Below are positions 26,061 to 34,885 of a stretch of 64,000 nt of DNA, piece by piece. This DNA comes from JAZGGS01 sp963714405 (lineage in GTDB: Bacteria > Bacteroidota > Ignavibacteria > Ignavibacteriales > Ignavibacteriaceae). Location of the stretch: the NCBI GenBank assembly GCA_963714405.1, contig CAVQOH010000001.1, forward strand, positions 124,001-188,000. The letters are read 5' to 3'. Position 1 is the first letter of the stretch. Every line of letters starts with the position of its first letter. A program made the translations under genes and the position numbers. The notes below the pieces were generated by a model that did no database searches, was not told where the DNA came from, and was given only the letters and a program-made list of their open reading frames with translations.

Positions 26061-28205
26061 ATGAAAATAGGTTTAACTTTTTTAATAATAATTATACTTA
26101 CATCATTAATTAATGTAAATGCACAACAATCCGGTTGGTTTTTGTTAAATCCAGTACCCTATGCAAATGATCTTAAATCTGTTTATTTCACTTCAGAAAA
26201 TATTGGTTATGCAGGCGGAGCTTTTGGAGGAATACTGAAAACTACAGATTCCGGATTAAATTGGGATCTTCAATTGAGTGCTGGTTCATTTGATTTCCAG
26301 TCAATTTTCTTTATTAATGATAATACTGGTTGGGCAGCTGGCGGTAATGCCGGGATAGTAAATCCAATGAGTAAAATATTTCATACTACAGATGGTGGTG
26401 GAACCTGGATAGAACAAAATACTGGAACAACCCAGAACATTCGCAAGATTTATTTTCTTAATGAAAATTTTGGCCTTGCAGTAGGTGATGGAGGAATCAT
26501 ATTAAGAACCACAAATACTGGTAATGATTGGCAAAGTATTAGTGCACCTGTATTAAGGATAAACAGGGATGTAACCATATTTGATGAAAATACAGCATAC
26601 ATTCTAACAGAAGAATATTTGCTTAAAACAAATGATGGAGGATTAAATTGGTCCGCTGATACATTAAATTTAACCTACGATACTCAATCATTAGTTTTTG
26701 TAAACCCGACTACTGCATTTACGGCAGGCGATTTTGCATCTATCTATAAAACAACTGATACTGGTGCAACATGGCAACTACAGCACTCATACAATGATGT
26801 AACACATATTAAATCAATTTTCTTTACAGATGGAAATAATGGATATGCAGTGGGAAGATTTGGTACTTATATGCAAACAACTGATGGGGGAAATAATTGG
26901 AGTTTCACTTTTGATGCAAATGAACCTCATTACAACTCGGTTAATTTCGGCACAAATGATAAAGGTTGTATCGTTTCCGATAATGGACATATTTTTAATA
27001 CAACAGACGCTGGGCAAAATTGGGATGATATTCAATCTTCATTTACAGATGAAAATCTATATACCAGTTATTTCACAAATACATTAACTGGTTATTCTGG
27101 TGGTAAGGATGGCGCAATATTTAAAACTGTTGATGGGGGTATTAACTGGAATGAGTTGACAACGGGAGTAACCGCTGATATTTTAGAGATATTCTTTCCT
27201 ACAGAGTCAACGGGATATGCAGTAGCAGATAATAACAGCATTGTAATAAAAACCACAGATGCCGGAACAAGCTGGCAGAATGTATCCTTACCCGGTGATT
27301 ATGGGTTTCAATCAGTTTTCTTTTGGAATGAAAATGAAGGTGTAATATGCGGTTCTCAAAGCTCTATCTTTAAAACAACAAACGGAGGACAAAATTGGAT
27401 CGAGAAAAATTCTAGCTCAAGTGGTTATTTATATTCCATTTCCTTCGCAGATGCCAATATTGGATATTGTGTAGGTAATTCTGGCAAAATTCTTAAATCT
27501 ATTGATCGTGGTGAAAATTGGGCTTCTCAAACATCAGGAATAAATTCAGCTCTTCAAGATGTATATTTTAACAATGCAGAGACAGGTTATGCTGTTGGTC
27601 CCTCAGGGGCTATTTTATTTACAACAAATGGTGGTATTAATTGGATTTATAAATATGTTGAAGGAGAATTTCTTTCAATACAATTCACCGATGAAGACCA
27701 TGGCTATGCCGCAGGTTGGTTTGGTGCGATTGCTACAACTACTGATGGCGGTGAAAACTGGCATGTTAATAGATTAAATGACCAGAACTTTCATTCCATC
27801 CATTTTCCCTCCACAGATACAGGATATGTAGTTGGTAATTCCGGAGTAGTTTTTAAAACCGTTGATGGTGGCAGCATTATTACCAATATTGATAATGAAG
27901 AAGAGACAAACATTGTTACGGATTTCATCCTTTACCAAAACTACCCTAATCCCTTTAATCCAAGCACAACAATAAGATGGCAAATTCCACAAACTGGTTT
28001 TGCTTCAGTAAAAATTTATGATGTGTTGGGAAATGAAATTGCAACTCTTATTAATGAAGAAAAACCTATTGGTGAATACGAAGTAGAGTTTAACGGCGAA
28101 GGATTAACAAGTGGAATATATTTCTATCAACTTAAAGCCGGTGATCCCGAATCAAGTTCGGGACAGGGTTTTATTGAAACAAAAAAAATGATTTTGTTAA
28201 AATAA
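26061..28205 (+). CDS. T9SS-secreted double propeller protein (Ycf48-like), paralog 3
   Basis: This 714-residue protein starts behind TAGGAG and has a signal peptide ending INVNAQQ. It has fourteen Ycf48-like repeats; blade 2 carries a long loop (GIVNPMSK) and blade 4 the short TEEYLLKTNDGG form. The sorting domain carries the 114-bp block shared almost exactly with the gene at 12639. After YFYQLK it holds an insert DPESSSGQG encoded by a perfect 7-bp hairpin. It ends the island's run of cargo genes. Confidence 0.9.
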   Translation: MKIGLTFLIIIILTSLINVNAQQSGWFLLNPVPYANDLKSVYFTSENIGYAGGAFGGILKTTDSGLNWDLQLSAGSFDFQSIFFINDNTGWAAGGNAGIVNPMSKIFHTTDGGGTWIEQNTGTTQNIRKIYFLNENFGLAVGDGGIILRTTNTGNDWQSISAPVLRINRDVTIFDENTAYILTEEYLLKTNDGGLNWSADTLNLTYDTQSLVFVNPTTAFTAGDFASIYKTTDTGATWQLQHSYNDVTHIKSIFFTDGNNGYAVGRFGTYMQTTDGGNNWSFTFDANEPHYNSVNFGTNDKGCIVSDNGHIFNTTDAGQNWDDIQSSFTDENLYTSYFTNTLTGYSGGKDGAIFKTVDGGINWNELTTGVTADILEIFFPTESTGYAVADNNSIVIKTTDAGTSWQNVSLPGDYGFQSVFFWNENEGVICGSQSSIFKTTNGGQNWIEKNSSSSGYLYSISFADANIGYCVGNSGKILKSIDRGENWASQTSGINSALQDVYFNNAETGYAVGPSGAILFTTNGGINWIYKYVEGEFLSIQFTDEDHGYAAGWFGAIATTTDGGENWHVNRLNDQNFHSIHFPSTDTGYVVGNSGVVFKTVDGGSIITNIDNEEETNIVTDFILYQNYPNPFNPSTTIRWQIPQTGFASVKIYDVLGNEIATLINEEKPIGEYEVEFNGEGLTSGIYFYQLKAGDPESSSGQGFIETKKMILLK
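28017..28130. repeat. Sorting-domain repeat, copy B (114 bp)
   Basis: This is the second copy of the block at 13722-13835, with one mismatch. The similarity ends sharply: upstream the tail differs (IPQTGFASVKI versus the EVRGETRDV insert) and downstream it diverges right after YFYQ. Confidence 0.85.
28145..28163. repeat. Perfect hairpin insert within a T9SS tail
   Basis: TCCCGAA (28145-28151) and TTCGGGA (28157-28163) flank TCAAG. The in-frame product DPESSSGQG is extra relative to neighbouring paralogs and sits at the same loop as the hairpin at 7211. Confidence 0.7.
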
Positions 28206-28214
28206 ATTTTAATA

Positions 28215-28839
28215 TTGACTAAAAAATTAAATAGAGAAACTCTTAAATCAGTAGTAAAGCATCTTTGTAAAGTTGATAAAGATTTAGCTTCAATTTATCA
28301 AACAGATGGTATTCCTCCTCTTTGGGCGAGAAGACCAGGTTTTACAACACTAATAAAAATTATTATTGAACAGCAGGTTTCTTTAGCATCTGCAAAAGCA
28401 GTTAATGAGAAACTTCGTAGTCATATTAGTCCTTTCACACCATCACAATTTTTTGAAATTGGAATAACCGGCCTAAGGGAATTAGGATTAACAAGACAAA
28501 AATCATCTTATTGTATTAATGTAGCAAAAGCTGTTATAGATGATAAGTTTAGTTTTTCATCTCTTAAATAAATTGGATGATGAGAATGTAAAAAAGGCAT
28601 TAATGAAAATTAAAGGCGTTGGTTCCTGGACAGCAGATATTTATTTGCTAATGGCAATGCGAAGACCGGATATTTGGCCAAAAGGGGATATAGCTTTAGC
28701 GAAAGCACTGAAGAAAGTAAAAAGATTGAAAGTTTTACCTTCCTATGACAAGCAATTAGAAATTGCTAAAAAGTGGCAACCTTTTAGAGCGGTTGCAGCA
28801 AGAATGCTCTGGCAGCATTATATCAAAAATGAATTATAA
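28215..28839 (+). CDS. AlkA-type DNA-3-methyladenine glycosylase, frameshifted
   Basis: A base-excision repair glycosylase of the HhH-GPD superfamily, which removes alkylated bases. The first segment (TTG start, to TAA at 28569) includes LIKIIIEQQVSLASAKAV. The second has the helix-hairpin-helix IKGVGSWTADIYLLMAMRRPDIWPKGD, ending with the likely catalytic Asp. Skipping T28569 (AAA-T-AAA) joins FSFSSLK to KLDDENVKKAL and restores a normal length of about 207 residues. It begins only 10 bases after the last T9SS gene. Confidence 0.85.
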
Positions 28840-29042
28840 TATTTCCCTTTTTATTTATCACTTTCGGAACAAAAATAAAACTTATTTGTTAAAAGATATA
28901 TTTTAATAAACTGATTGCTTTGCGTATCGTATTAGTTTTTACACTTTCATTCTGTAATTTTAATCATTAAAGATTATTATATTTAGCTGTGTAACTTAGA
29001 TTTCAAACAAAATAATAAAGATTTTTACTAAACGGAGATGTA

Positions 29043-30653
29043 ATGGGCAAATCATTTAAATATCCAACCCTGTTTATAATACTTACTTTAGGAATTGTAT
29101 TAGGATATCAAATAGAAAAAATATTTTCAGGCGATGAATTGCGTGAAGGAATAAGAAAATTTAACGATGTATTAACGTACTCAAACAAATATTATATAGA
29201 AGAAGTTGATACGCCAAAACTTGTAGAAGCAGCAATAAACGGAATGATGGATGAACTTGATCCGCATTCTGTTTACATTCCAGCTGAGCAGTTTACGGCA
29301 ATTGAGGAAAATTTCCGTGGTGATTTTGAAGGAATTGGTATCGAATTCCAGGTTGTAAATGATACACTTACTGTTGTTTCGCCAATTACAGGTGGACCAA
29401 GTGAAGCACTCGGAATTATGCCCGGAGACAGAATAGTTAAAATTGATGGAGAAGATTGTATTGGAATTACAAATGAGGAAGTTCGTAATTCTTTGCGTGG
29501 CGAAGCAGGAACAAAAGTAAACGTTACTATTTTAAGAACGGGTGTAATAAATCCTATCGAGTATGAGATAACAAGAGATAAAATACCTCTTTATTCTGTA
29601 GATACACATATAATGTTGGATGAAAAAACCGGTTATGTTAGTGTATCCCGTTTTTCTGAAACAACTTTTGATGAATTGAAAGATGCATTAAGTGATCTAA
29701 AACAAAATGGCATGGTACAGCTGATATTAGATTTAAGAGGAAATCCGGGTGGATATTTAAACCAGGCTGTAGACATTGCAGATCTTTTTATAGATGGAGA
29801 GAAAAAGATTGTTTACACAAAGGGAAGAAGAAAAGAATTTAACGACGATTTTTTTGCATCCCGTCCATCAGCATTTGAAAAAATACCCTTAATCGTAATG
29901 ATAAATCGTGGTAGTGCCAGTGCAAGTGAAATCGTTTCAGGAGCCGTGCAGGATTGGGATAGGGGACTGATAGTTGGTGAAACTTCCTTTGGCAAAGGAT
30001 TAGTGCAAAGACAGTTTACATTACCTGACAATTCAGCAATTAGATTAACCATTTCAGAATACTATACTCCTTCTGGAAGACTAATACAACGAGATTTTAG
30101 CAATTTGGAAAACGATGAGGAATACTATTCGGAAGTTATGGATAGGGAAGAGGAGGAAGGTGAAAATTTATCTCATACTGCAGAGCAGGATAGCAGTAAA
30201 CCCGTTTATGAAACTGAAGGTGGAAGGGAAGTTTATGGAGGAGGGGGTATTACCCCTGATTATCTTGTAAAAGCTGGAAAGGTTAATGATTATACTCGAG
30301 ATCTTTTACGCAATAATGTATTTTATCAATATATATTAACATATATCGAAAATAATGGTGATAAGATTAAATCTTTATATGGCTCCGATTTAAATAAATT
30401 TAATGATGAATTTAATTTTTCGCAAGAGGACAAAAATAACTTTATAGAATTTGCTTCCTTAAAGGATGTAGAATTCAACGAGGATGAGTTTACAGATGAC
30501 AGCGAATACATACTGGCAAGATTAAAAGCGCAAGTTGCAAGACACTACTGGAAAAATGAAGGATGGTATACGGTTTTATTAAGTGTGGATAACCAGTTGC
30601 AGAAAGCGCTTACACTTTTTGATGAAGCAAAAAATCTTGCTCATATCAAATAG
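29043..30653 (+). CDS. ctpA: S41-family C-terminal processing peptidase
   Basis: This 536-residue protease has an N-terminal signal anchor (about residues 7-24), a PDZ domain (about 95-175; GDFEGIGIEFQV...GIMPGDRIVKIDG) and the tail-specific protease core with LRGNPGG. The catalytic Ser is in GSASASEIVSG and the Lys in TSFGKGLVQ. Such enzymes cut periplasmic proteins near their C-termini. An acidic insert rich in Glu (about 360-390) precedes the last strand. The start follows CGGAGATGTA. Confidence 0.95.
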   Translation: MGKSFKYPTLFIILTLGIVLGYQIEKIFSGDELREGIRKFNDVLTYSNKYYIEEVDTPKLVEAAINGMMDELDPHSVYIPAEQFTAIEENFRGDFEGIGIEFQVVNDTLTVVSPITGGPSEALGIMPGDRIVKIDGEDCIGITNEEVRNSLRGEAGTKVNVTILRTGVINPIEYEITRDKIPLYSVDTHIMLDEKTGYVSVSRFSETTFDELKDALSDLKQNGMVQLILDLRGNPGGYLNQAVDIADLFIDGEKKIVYTKGRRKEFNDDFFASRPSAFEKIPLIVMINRGSASASEIVSGAVQDWDRGLIVGETSFGKGLVQRQFTLPDNSAIRLTISEYYTPSGRLIQRDFSNLENDEEYYSEVMDREEEEGENLSHTAEQDSSKPVYETEGGREVYGGGGITPDYLVKAGKVNDYTRDLLRNNVFYQYILTYIENNGDKIKSLYGSDLNKFNDEFNFSQEDKNNFIEFASLKDVEFNEDEFTDDSEYILARLKAQVARHYWKNEGWYTVLLSVDNQLQKALTLFDEAKNLAHIK

Positions 30654-30697
30654 TTTAATTTTAATTTACGAACAATTAGAAGTTTATATTTTAATTG

Positions 30698-31507
30698 GTG
30701 AAATTTTCAGCAACTATAATTATTTTTTTATTACTTATTAACAATTCTGTTCATTCAAGAATAACCGATAGTACTCATTCGGTACTTTCATCAAATAAAT
30801 ATTTAAATGTTGGAGAAGACTTAACTTACGTTGTTAAATATGCCTTTCTAAATTTAGGAGAAGTACGCTTTAAAATAGCAGGAAAGCAAATAATTGATGG
30901 CATAACTGTTTACAAAACAATTGCTTACATTGATTCTTACGAAGGACTGCCTTTTGTAAATATTCACCAGGTTTATGAAAGCTTTATTGATTCAACATAT
31001 TTTCCCCTATCATTTATCGGAACAATGCTCGATGAGGATACAACCTACACCAAATATACATTTAAGGGAAAATCTCAGATACGCATTGTAAAAGGCAAAA
31101 CTAATTCAAAAAAGATCAATGTTGATTCCACAGTAATTGTAAAAAAGAGATTTCAGGATGGTCTTTCAATACTTTTTTATGCAAGAATGAACACCGGGAA
31201 AGATACTACGCTGTACGTTCCTTGTTTTGTAAATGAAAAAAAGGAAACTGCTACATTAAATTATTATTCTGAAAATGAAGATATTGATATTGATGCGGTT
31301 AATTACGAGATTGATTGTTTGAAGCTTGATGGATCAACTGATTTTGTTAGTGTTTATGGTTTTACGGGTGAATTTGAAGGCTGGTTTAGCAATGATCGTT
31401 ATTCAATCCCAATTACAGCAAGTATGAATGTATTAATTGGAAATGTTACTTTGGAATTGATTAAGTGGAATGTTAATGGTTGGAATCCTCCGGAGTACAA
31501 AGATTGA
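30698..31507 (+). CDS. DUF3108 secreted protein
   Basis: The protein, about 269 residues, has a signal peptide (KFSATIIIFLLLINNSVHS) and a DUF3108-type beta-rich body (LTYVVKYAFLNLGEVRFKI, then PLSFIGTMLDEDTTYTKYTF). DUF3108 proteins are exported and of unknown role; some resemble outer membrane biogenesis factors. I prefer GTG at 30698 to TTG at 30695. Its TGA overlaps the next start as TTGA, so the two genes are coupled. Confidence 0.82.
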   Translation: MKFSATIIIFLLLINNSVHSRITDSTHSVLSSNKYLNVGEDLTYVVKYAFLNLGEVRFKIAGKQIIDGITVYKTIAYIDSYEGLPFVNIHQVYESFIDSTYFPLSFIGTMLDEDTTYTKYTFKGKSQIRIVKGKTNSKKINVDSTVIVKKRFQDGLSILFYARMNTGKDTTLYVPCFVNEKKETATLNYYSENEDIDIDAVNYEIDCLKLDGSTDFVSVYGFTGEFEGWFSNDRYSIPITASMNVLIGNVTLELIKWNVNGWNPPEYKD

Positions 31508-32046
31508 ACAATAAAACTAAAATATTTCCGTACAAAAATCTCTACCCCAATATTGCTCAAAATGTATTTCTTGCTCCTGGAGTTAAAATAATCGGTGATG
31601 TAAAAATTGGTGAGGATTCCAGCGTTTGGTACAATACTGTTATTAGGGGAGATGTACATTATATAAAAATTGGAAAGCTTACCAATGTACAGGATTGCTG
31701 CATGCTTCATGTTACTAACGGCAAACACCCTCTAAACATAGGTGATAAAGTTACAATTGGTCATTCAGTTTCTCTTCATGGATGCACAATAAACAATCTT
31801 TGTTTAATAGGTATCGGTGCAATTATACTAGATGGGGCTGTAATTGAAGAAAATTCTATGGTAGCTGCTGGAGCACTTGTGAAAGAGAATTTTATTGTTC
31901 CATCAGGTAAGCTGGTAGCAGGTGTTCCTGCTAAGATTATAAGAGATATTACCAAAGAAGAAACGGATGAATTTGAACGAAGCGCATTTAGGTATTATGA
32001 GTACACAAAGATTACGGTTGATTCCCTAAAACTGATTGATAATTGA
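31504..32046 (+). CDS. Gamma-carbonic anhydrase-like hexapeptide-repeat protein
   Basis: A left-handed beta-helix protein of the YrdA/gamma-carbonic anhydrase family: GDVKIGEDSSVWYNTVIRGDVHYIKIGKLTNVQDCCMLHV, then IGHSVSLHGC and VAAGALV...GVPAKIIRDI. The His in MLHV and the two in IGHSVSLHGC match the three usual metal ligands. The start is probably TTG at 31504, overlapping the previous TGA; a TTG at 31480 would add eight residues. Whether it hydrates CO2 or acts as an acyltransferase-like scaffold is open. Confidence 0.88.
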   Translation: MNNKTKIFPYKNLYPNIAQNVFLAPGVKIIGDVKIGEDSSVWYNTVIRGDVHYIKIGKLTNVQDCCMLHVTNGKHPLNIGDKVTIGHSVSLHGCTINNLCLIGIGAIILDGAVIEENSMVAAGALVKENFIVPSGKLVAGVPAKIIRDITKEETDEFERSAFRYYEYTKITVDSLKLIDN

Positions 32047-32074
32047 AAGATAGTAGTTATTAAACGAGCAGAGT

Positions 32075-32512
32075 ATGATTAAAAACCTCCAGGTATCCGC
32101 ACAATCAAAAAATATTAATAAATTTTTAATTCATAAACTTGTTGGTTCCCTTAAAAATGAGCTAAATTTTAAAATTGAATCCCTTCTAATCAACTTTATT
32201 AACGCAACAGAAATAACCGAACTTAACGCAAAGTTTTTAAATCATAATTATTCAACAGATATTTTAACATTTGATTATTCTAAAATAAAAAACAGAATTG
32301 ATGCGGAAATTTTTATATCGCTGAATGATGCAAAATTAAATTCGCAAAAATACAAGGTTCATTTTCAGAATGAAATTGCACGGCTCGTTATTCACGGTAT
32401 TTTGCACTTGCTTGGTTACAACGATCAGAGAAAAAATGATAAAATTATTATGAAACGTATGGAAAATGAGTTGCTAAATAAAAATAAATTCATTTTATTG
32501 AGACGTAAATAA
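32075..32512 (+). CDS. ybeY: Endoribonuclease YbeY (rRNA maturation factor)
   Basis: The 145-residue protein has the YbeY metal motif HGILHLLGYND, placed after INATEITELNAKFLNHNYSTDILTFDY, the usual TDVLSFP-like strand. YbeY trims 16S rRNA and takes part in ribosome quality control. The third His of the canonical HGxLHLxGYDH is replaced by Asp, as I recall for other Bacteroidota members, so loss of activity should not be assumed. Confidence 0.9.
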   Translation: MIKNLQVSAQSKNINKFLIHKLVGSLKNELNFKIESLLINFINATEITELNAKFLNHNYSTDILTFDYSKIKNRIDAEIFISLNDAKLNSQKYKVHFQNEIARLVIHGILHLLGYNDQRKNDKIIMKRMENELLNKNKFILLRRK

Positions 32513-32620
32513 GTGAAACTAAGAAGCGCTTGAAATTCTGTGGGAAATTTCTTATCCTGTCATTGGTTAAGCGTTATAAATTTACGATAGAATTTAAAAA
32601 TATCACTTAGCAGTTTTTTA

Positions 32621-33502
32621 ATGAATATAAAAGAGCTTTCATCAATTTATATTGATAATATTAAAAACATTAAGCGATATTCTTCACACACCGTAAAATC
32701 ATATAAAACAGATCTTATTCAATTTACCAGCTATTGCACTGAAAATAAGCGAACAGATATAAATAAAATATCTGATAAATTTATCAAATCATATTTGATG
32801 AAACTAAGTGAAGAAAATATTAATAAAAGATCAATTGCAAGAAAGCTGGCTGTTATTAGAGGTTTATTTGATGCAGCATTTAAAGATGAACTGATACAAG
32901 TTAATCCAGCAGTTAATATTAAGAATCCCAAAGTGTTAAAAAAACTGCCGGATATAACTTCGGTTACAGAAATAAATGATACTTTTAATCTTACTGATAA
33001 GATTAACGATGATACCGGGCAGGTAAAAGTAATATTTGAACTTCTTTATGGTTCGGCACTTAGGGTCGGTGAATTATGTAATTTAAACATTTCGGATATA
33101 AACCTTGAAAAGCGTACAATAAAAGTTACTGGTAAGGGTAATAAAGTTAGAATAGTTCCAATTGGAGATAAATCAATTGAAAATTTAAAAACATATTTGA
33201 GTAAACTCTCGGCTAAATCATCAAAAGAAGCGTTACTAATAACTAAGAAAGGAGGAAGAATATATCCAAAACTTATTTACAGAATAGTAAATAAATATCT
33301 TGCTTTAGTTACAGATATTAAAAAGAAAAGCCCGCACGTTTTGCGGCACAGCGCTGCAACTCATATGCTTGATAACGGTGCAGATATTATGGCCGTGAAA
33401 GAAATTCTTGGTCATGAAAATCTATCTACAACACAAATATACACGCATGTTAGTATTGAAAGACTAAAAGCTACTTATAAAAAATCTCATCCAAAATCTT
33501 AA
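32621..33502 (+). CDS. Tyrosine recombinase XerC/XerD
   Basis: This 293-residue tyrosine recombinase has an N-terminal SAM-like core-binding domain (about 1-90). The catalytic domain has Arg in GSALRVGEL, Lys in VTGKGNKVR, HVLRHSAATHML, the HEN motif LGHENLSTTQ and the nucleophile Tyr in IYTHV. Length and context (single gene among housekeeping genes) fit chromosome dimer resolution at dif rather than an integrase. No dif-like site was recognised nearby. Confidence 0.93.
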   Translation: MNIKELSSIYIDNIKNIKRYSSHTVKSYKTDLIQFTSYCTENKRTDINKISDKFIKSYLMKLSEENINKRSIARKLAVIRGLFDAAFKDELIQVNPAVNIKNPKVLKKLPDITSVTEINDTFNLTDKINDDTGQVKVIFELLYGSALRVGELCNLNISDINLEKRTIKVTGKGNKVRIVPIGDKSIENLKTYLSKLSAKSSKEALLITKKGGRIYPKLIYRIVNKYLALVTDIKKKSPHVLRHSAATHMLDNGADIMAVKEILGHENLSTTQIYTHVSIERLKATYKKSHPKS

Positions 33503-33516
33503 TAACGGAGGATTAT

Positions 33517-33819
33517 ATGAATATTACCATAACAGCCCGCAAATTTAAAGCTCGTGAAAGCTTGAAGAGTTTTATAACAGGTGAGGTGAATACACTTTTA
33601 AAATACAATGATGATATTTTAGATGCAGTTGTTGTGTTAAGCTTTCAAAATGCAAAAGATAGCATAAAAGTTGCTGAGATAACCATTCATATACCGGGTC
33701 AATCATTAATCGCTAAAGATTTTTCAGATGATTTTGAAAAATCAGTAAGTTCCAGCGTTGAAAAATTAATCCGCCAGTTAAAAACAATTAAATCAAAAAG
33801 AAGTGCACGTGTTAAATGA
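33517..33819 (+). CDS. hpf: Ribosome hibernation promoting factor, short form
   Basis: A 100-residue HPF/RaiA-family protein (MNITITARKFKARESLKSFI...LKYNDDILDAVVVLSF...KVAEITIHIPGQSLIAKD). It binds the small ribosomal subunit and helps form inactive ribosomes in slow growth. It lacks the C-terminal dimerisation domain of long HPF. The start follows CGGAGGAT 13 bases after the recombinase gene. Its stop overlaps the hprK start as ATGA. Confidence 0.92.
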   Translation: MNITITARKFKARESLKSFITGEVNTLLKYNDDILDAVVVLSFQNAKDSIKVAEITIHIPGQSLIAKDFSDDFEKSVSSSVEKLIRQLKTIKSKRSARVK

Positions 33820-34829
33820 TAAAAATAAATGAAAAAGCAATTTCCAGAAAGAAATATGTTACTGTTGAATTCTTTTATAAAAAAACAAAACTATTCAGCA
33901 AATTAAATCTGTTCAGCAGAAGCGCAGATCTTAGTAAACAGATTAGTGATCAAAATTTACACAGACCCGGTTTAGCTTTGGCTGGTTTTGTTGATCTTTT
34001 TTCATATAAAAGAATTCAGATCTTTGGAAATACTGAAACCCAGTATCTTTCTTCTTTATCAGATAAGGAACAGGCATCCACCCTTGAAACAATTTTTCAG
34101 TTTGATATTCCCTGTATTATTCTGACTAATAATAATAAACCAACTCCCAGACTTTTAGCAATTGCAAAAAAATATAAAGTAGCATTATTTGGATCATCAT
34201 ATTCAACAACAAAACTTATTTATTTAATTAGTGATTTTCTTGATGATCAATTTTCAGAAAGGATTACAATTCACGGTTCTTTTGTTGATGTCTACGGTGT
34301 AGGAATGCTCTTTGTTGGAAAATCAGGAATAGGAAAAAGTGAAGTTGCGCTCGATTTAATTGAGAGGGGACACCGGCTTGTTGCAGATGATGTGATAATT
34401 CTTACAAAAAAAGGCGAAGGCATTTTAATGGGTGTTGGCACGGAGCTGACAAAACACAATATGGAAATACGCGGTTTAGGTATAATTGATGTTGAAAGAA
34501 TGTTCGGGATACGTGCAATCCGATATCAAAAGCGTCTGGAAATTATGGTTGAACTTGAAATTTGGGATAAGGATGCACATTACACCAGAACAGGGTTGGA
34601 TCTTGAGCACTCAACAATATCAGGGGTAGAAATCCCTTACATTAAGCTTCCTATTCTACCAGGTAAAAACATCACGGTTATTTCTGAAGTAATAAGTTTA
34701 AATTACTTGCTTAAGCACTACGGGCATGATGCGGCGAAAATCTTTAAAAATAAGCTAAAAAAGAAACTTTCTGAAGCAGAACATGGGAATAAAAGAGTTA
34801 CAGATTACTTTGAACATGACTTTGAATAG
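33816..34829 (+). CDS. hprK: HPr kinase/phosphorylase
   Basis: This 337-residue protein has an N-terminal HprK domain and a C-terminal kinase domain with Walker A FVGKSGIGKSEVALDLIERGH, the following LVADDV, and the capping motif EIRGLGIIDVERMFG. HprK phosphorylates and dephosphorylates Ser46 of HPr. The ATGA overlap with hpf means coupled translation. No HPr or PTS gene lies in the window; outside Firmicutes the pair often has a regulatory role without sugar uptake. Confidence 0.95.
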   Translation: MIKINEKAISRKKYVTVEFFYKKTKLFSKLNLFSRSADLSKQISDQNLHRPGLALAGFVDLFSYKRIQIFGNTETQYLSSLSDKEQASTLETIFQFDIPCIILTNNNKPTPRLLAIAKKYKVALFGSSYSTTKLIYLISDFLDDQFSERITIHGSFVDVYGVGMLFVGKSGIGKSEVALDLIERGHRLVADDVIILTKKGEGILMGVGTELTKHNMEIRGLGIIDVERMFGIRAIRYQKRLEIMVELEIWDKDAHYTRTGLDLEHSTISGVEIPYIKLPILPGKNITVISEVISLNYLLKHYGHDAAKIFKNKLKKKLSEAEHGNKRVTDYFEHDFE

Positions 34830-34844
34830 GATGTAGAAAAAAGC

Positions 34845-34873
34845 TTGACTCAAACTCGTTATTTAGTTATGTT
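34845..34873 (+). promoter_or_regulatory. Possible sigma-70-like promoter of the M23 peptidase gene
   Basis: TTGACT (34845-34850) and TATGTT (34868-34873) are separated by 17 bases and sit just before the ATG at 34886, which would give a very short leader. It is a pattern match only. Confidence 0.35.
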
Positions 34874-34885
34874 TGCCCTCTATAT

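Noticed and set aside
21793..28205. Regular direct repeats around AAAACTACTGATGG, spaced about 130-150 bases, resembling a CRISPR or VNTR array
   Set aside because: They are the coding trace of the KTTDGGxxW repeats of beta-propeller blades; spacers keep the frame and vary as protein.
6024..28205. Ycf48-like proteins as photosystem II assembly factors
   Set aside because: The repeats are shared widely among secreted bacterial propellers; the T9SS tails and lack of photosynthesis genes point to surface proteins.
32398..32440. YbeY as a dead enzyme because the third metal His is Asp
   Set aside because: I recall the same replacement in other Bacteroidota YbeY proteins; it appears to be a lineage feature, not decay.
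32621..33502. Tyrosine recombinase as evidence for a mobile element
   Set aside because: It has XerC/D length and motifs and is surrounded by housekeeping genes; no attachment sites or phage genes are seen, and the tRNA gene is far away.
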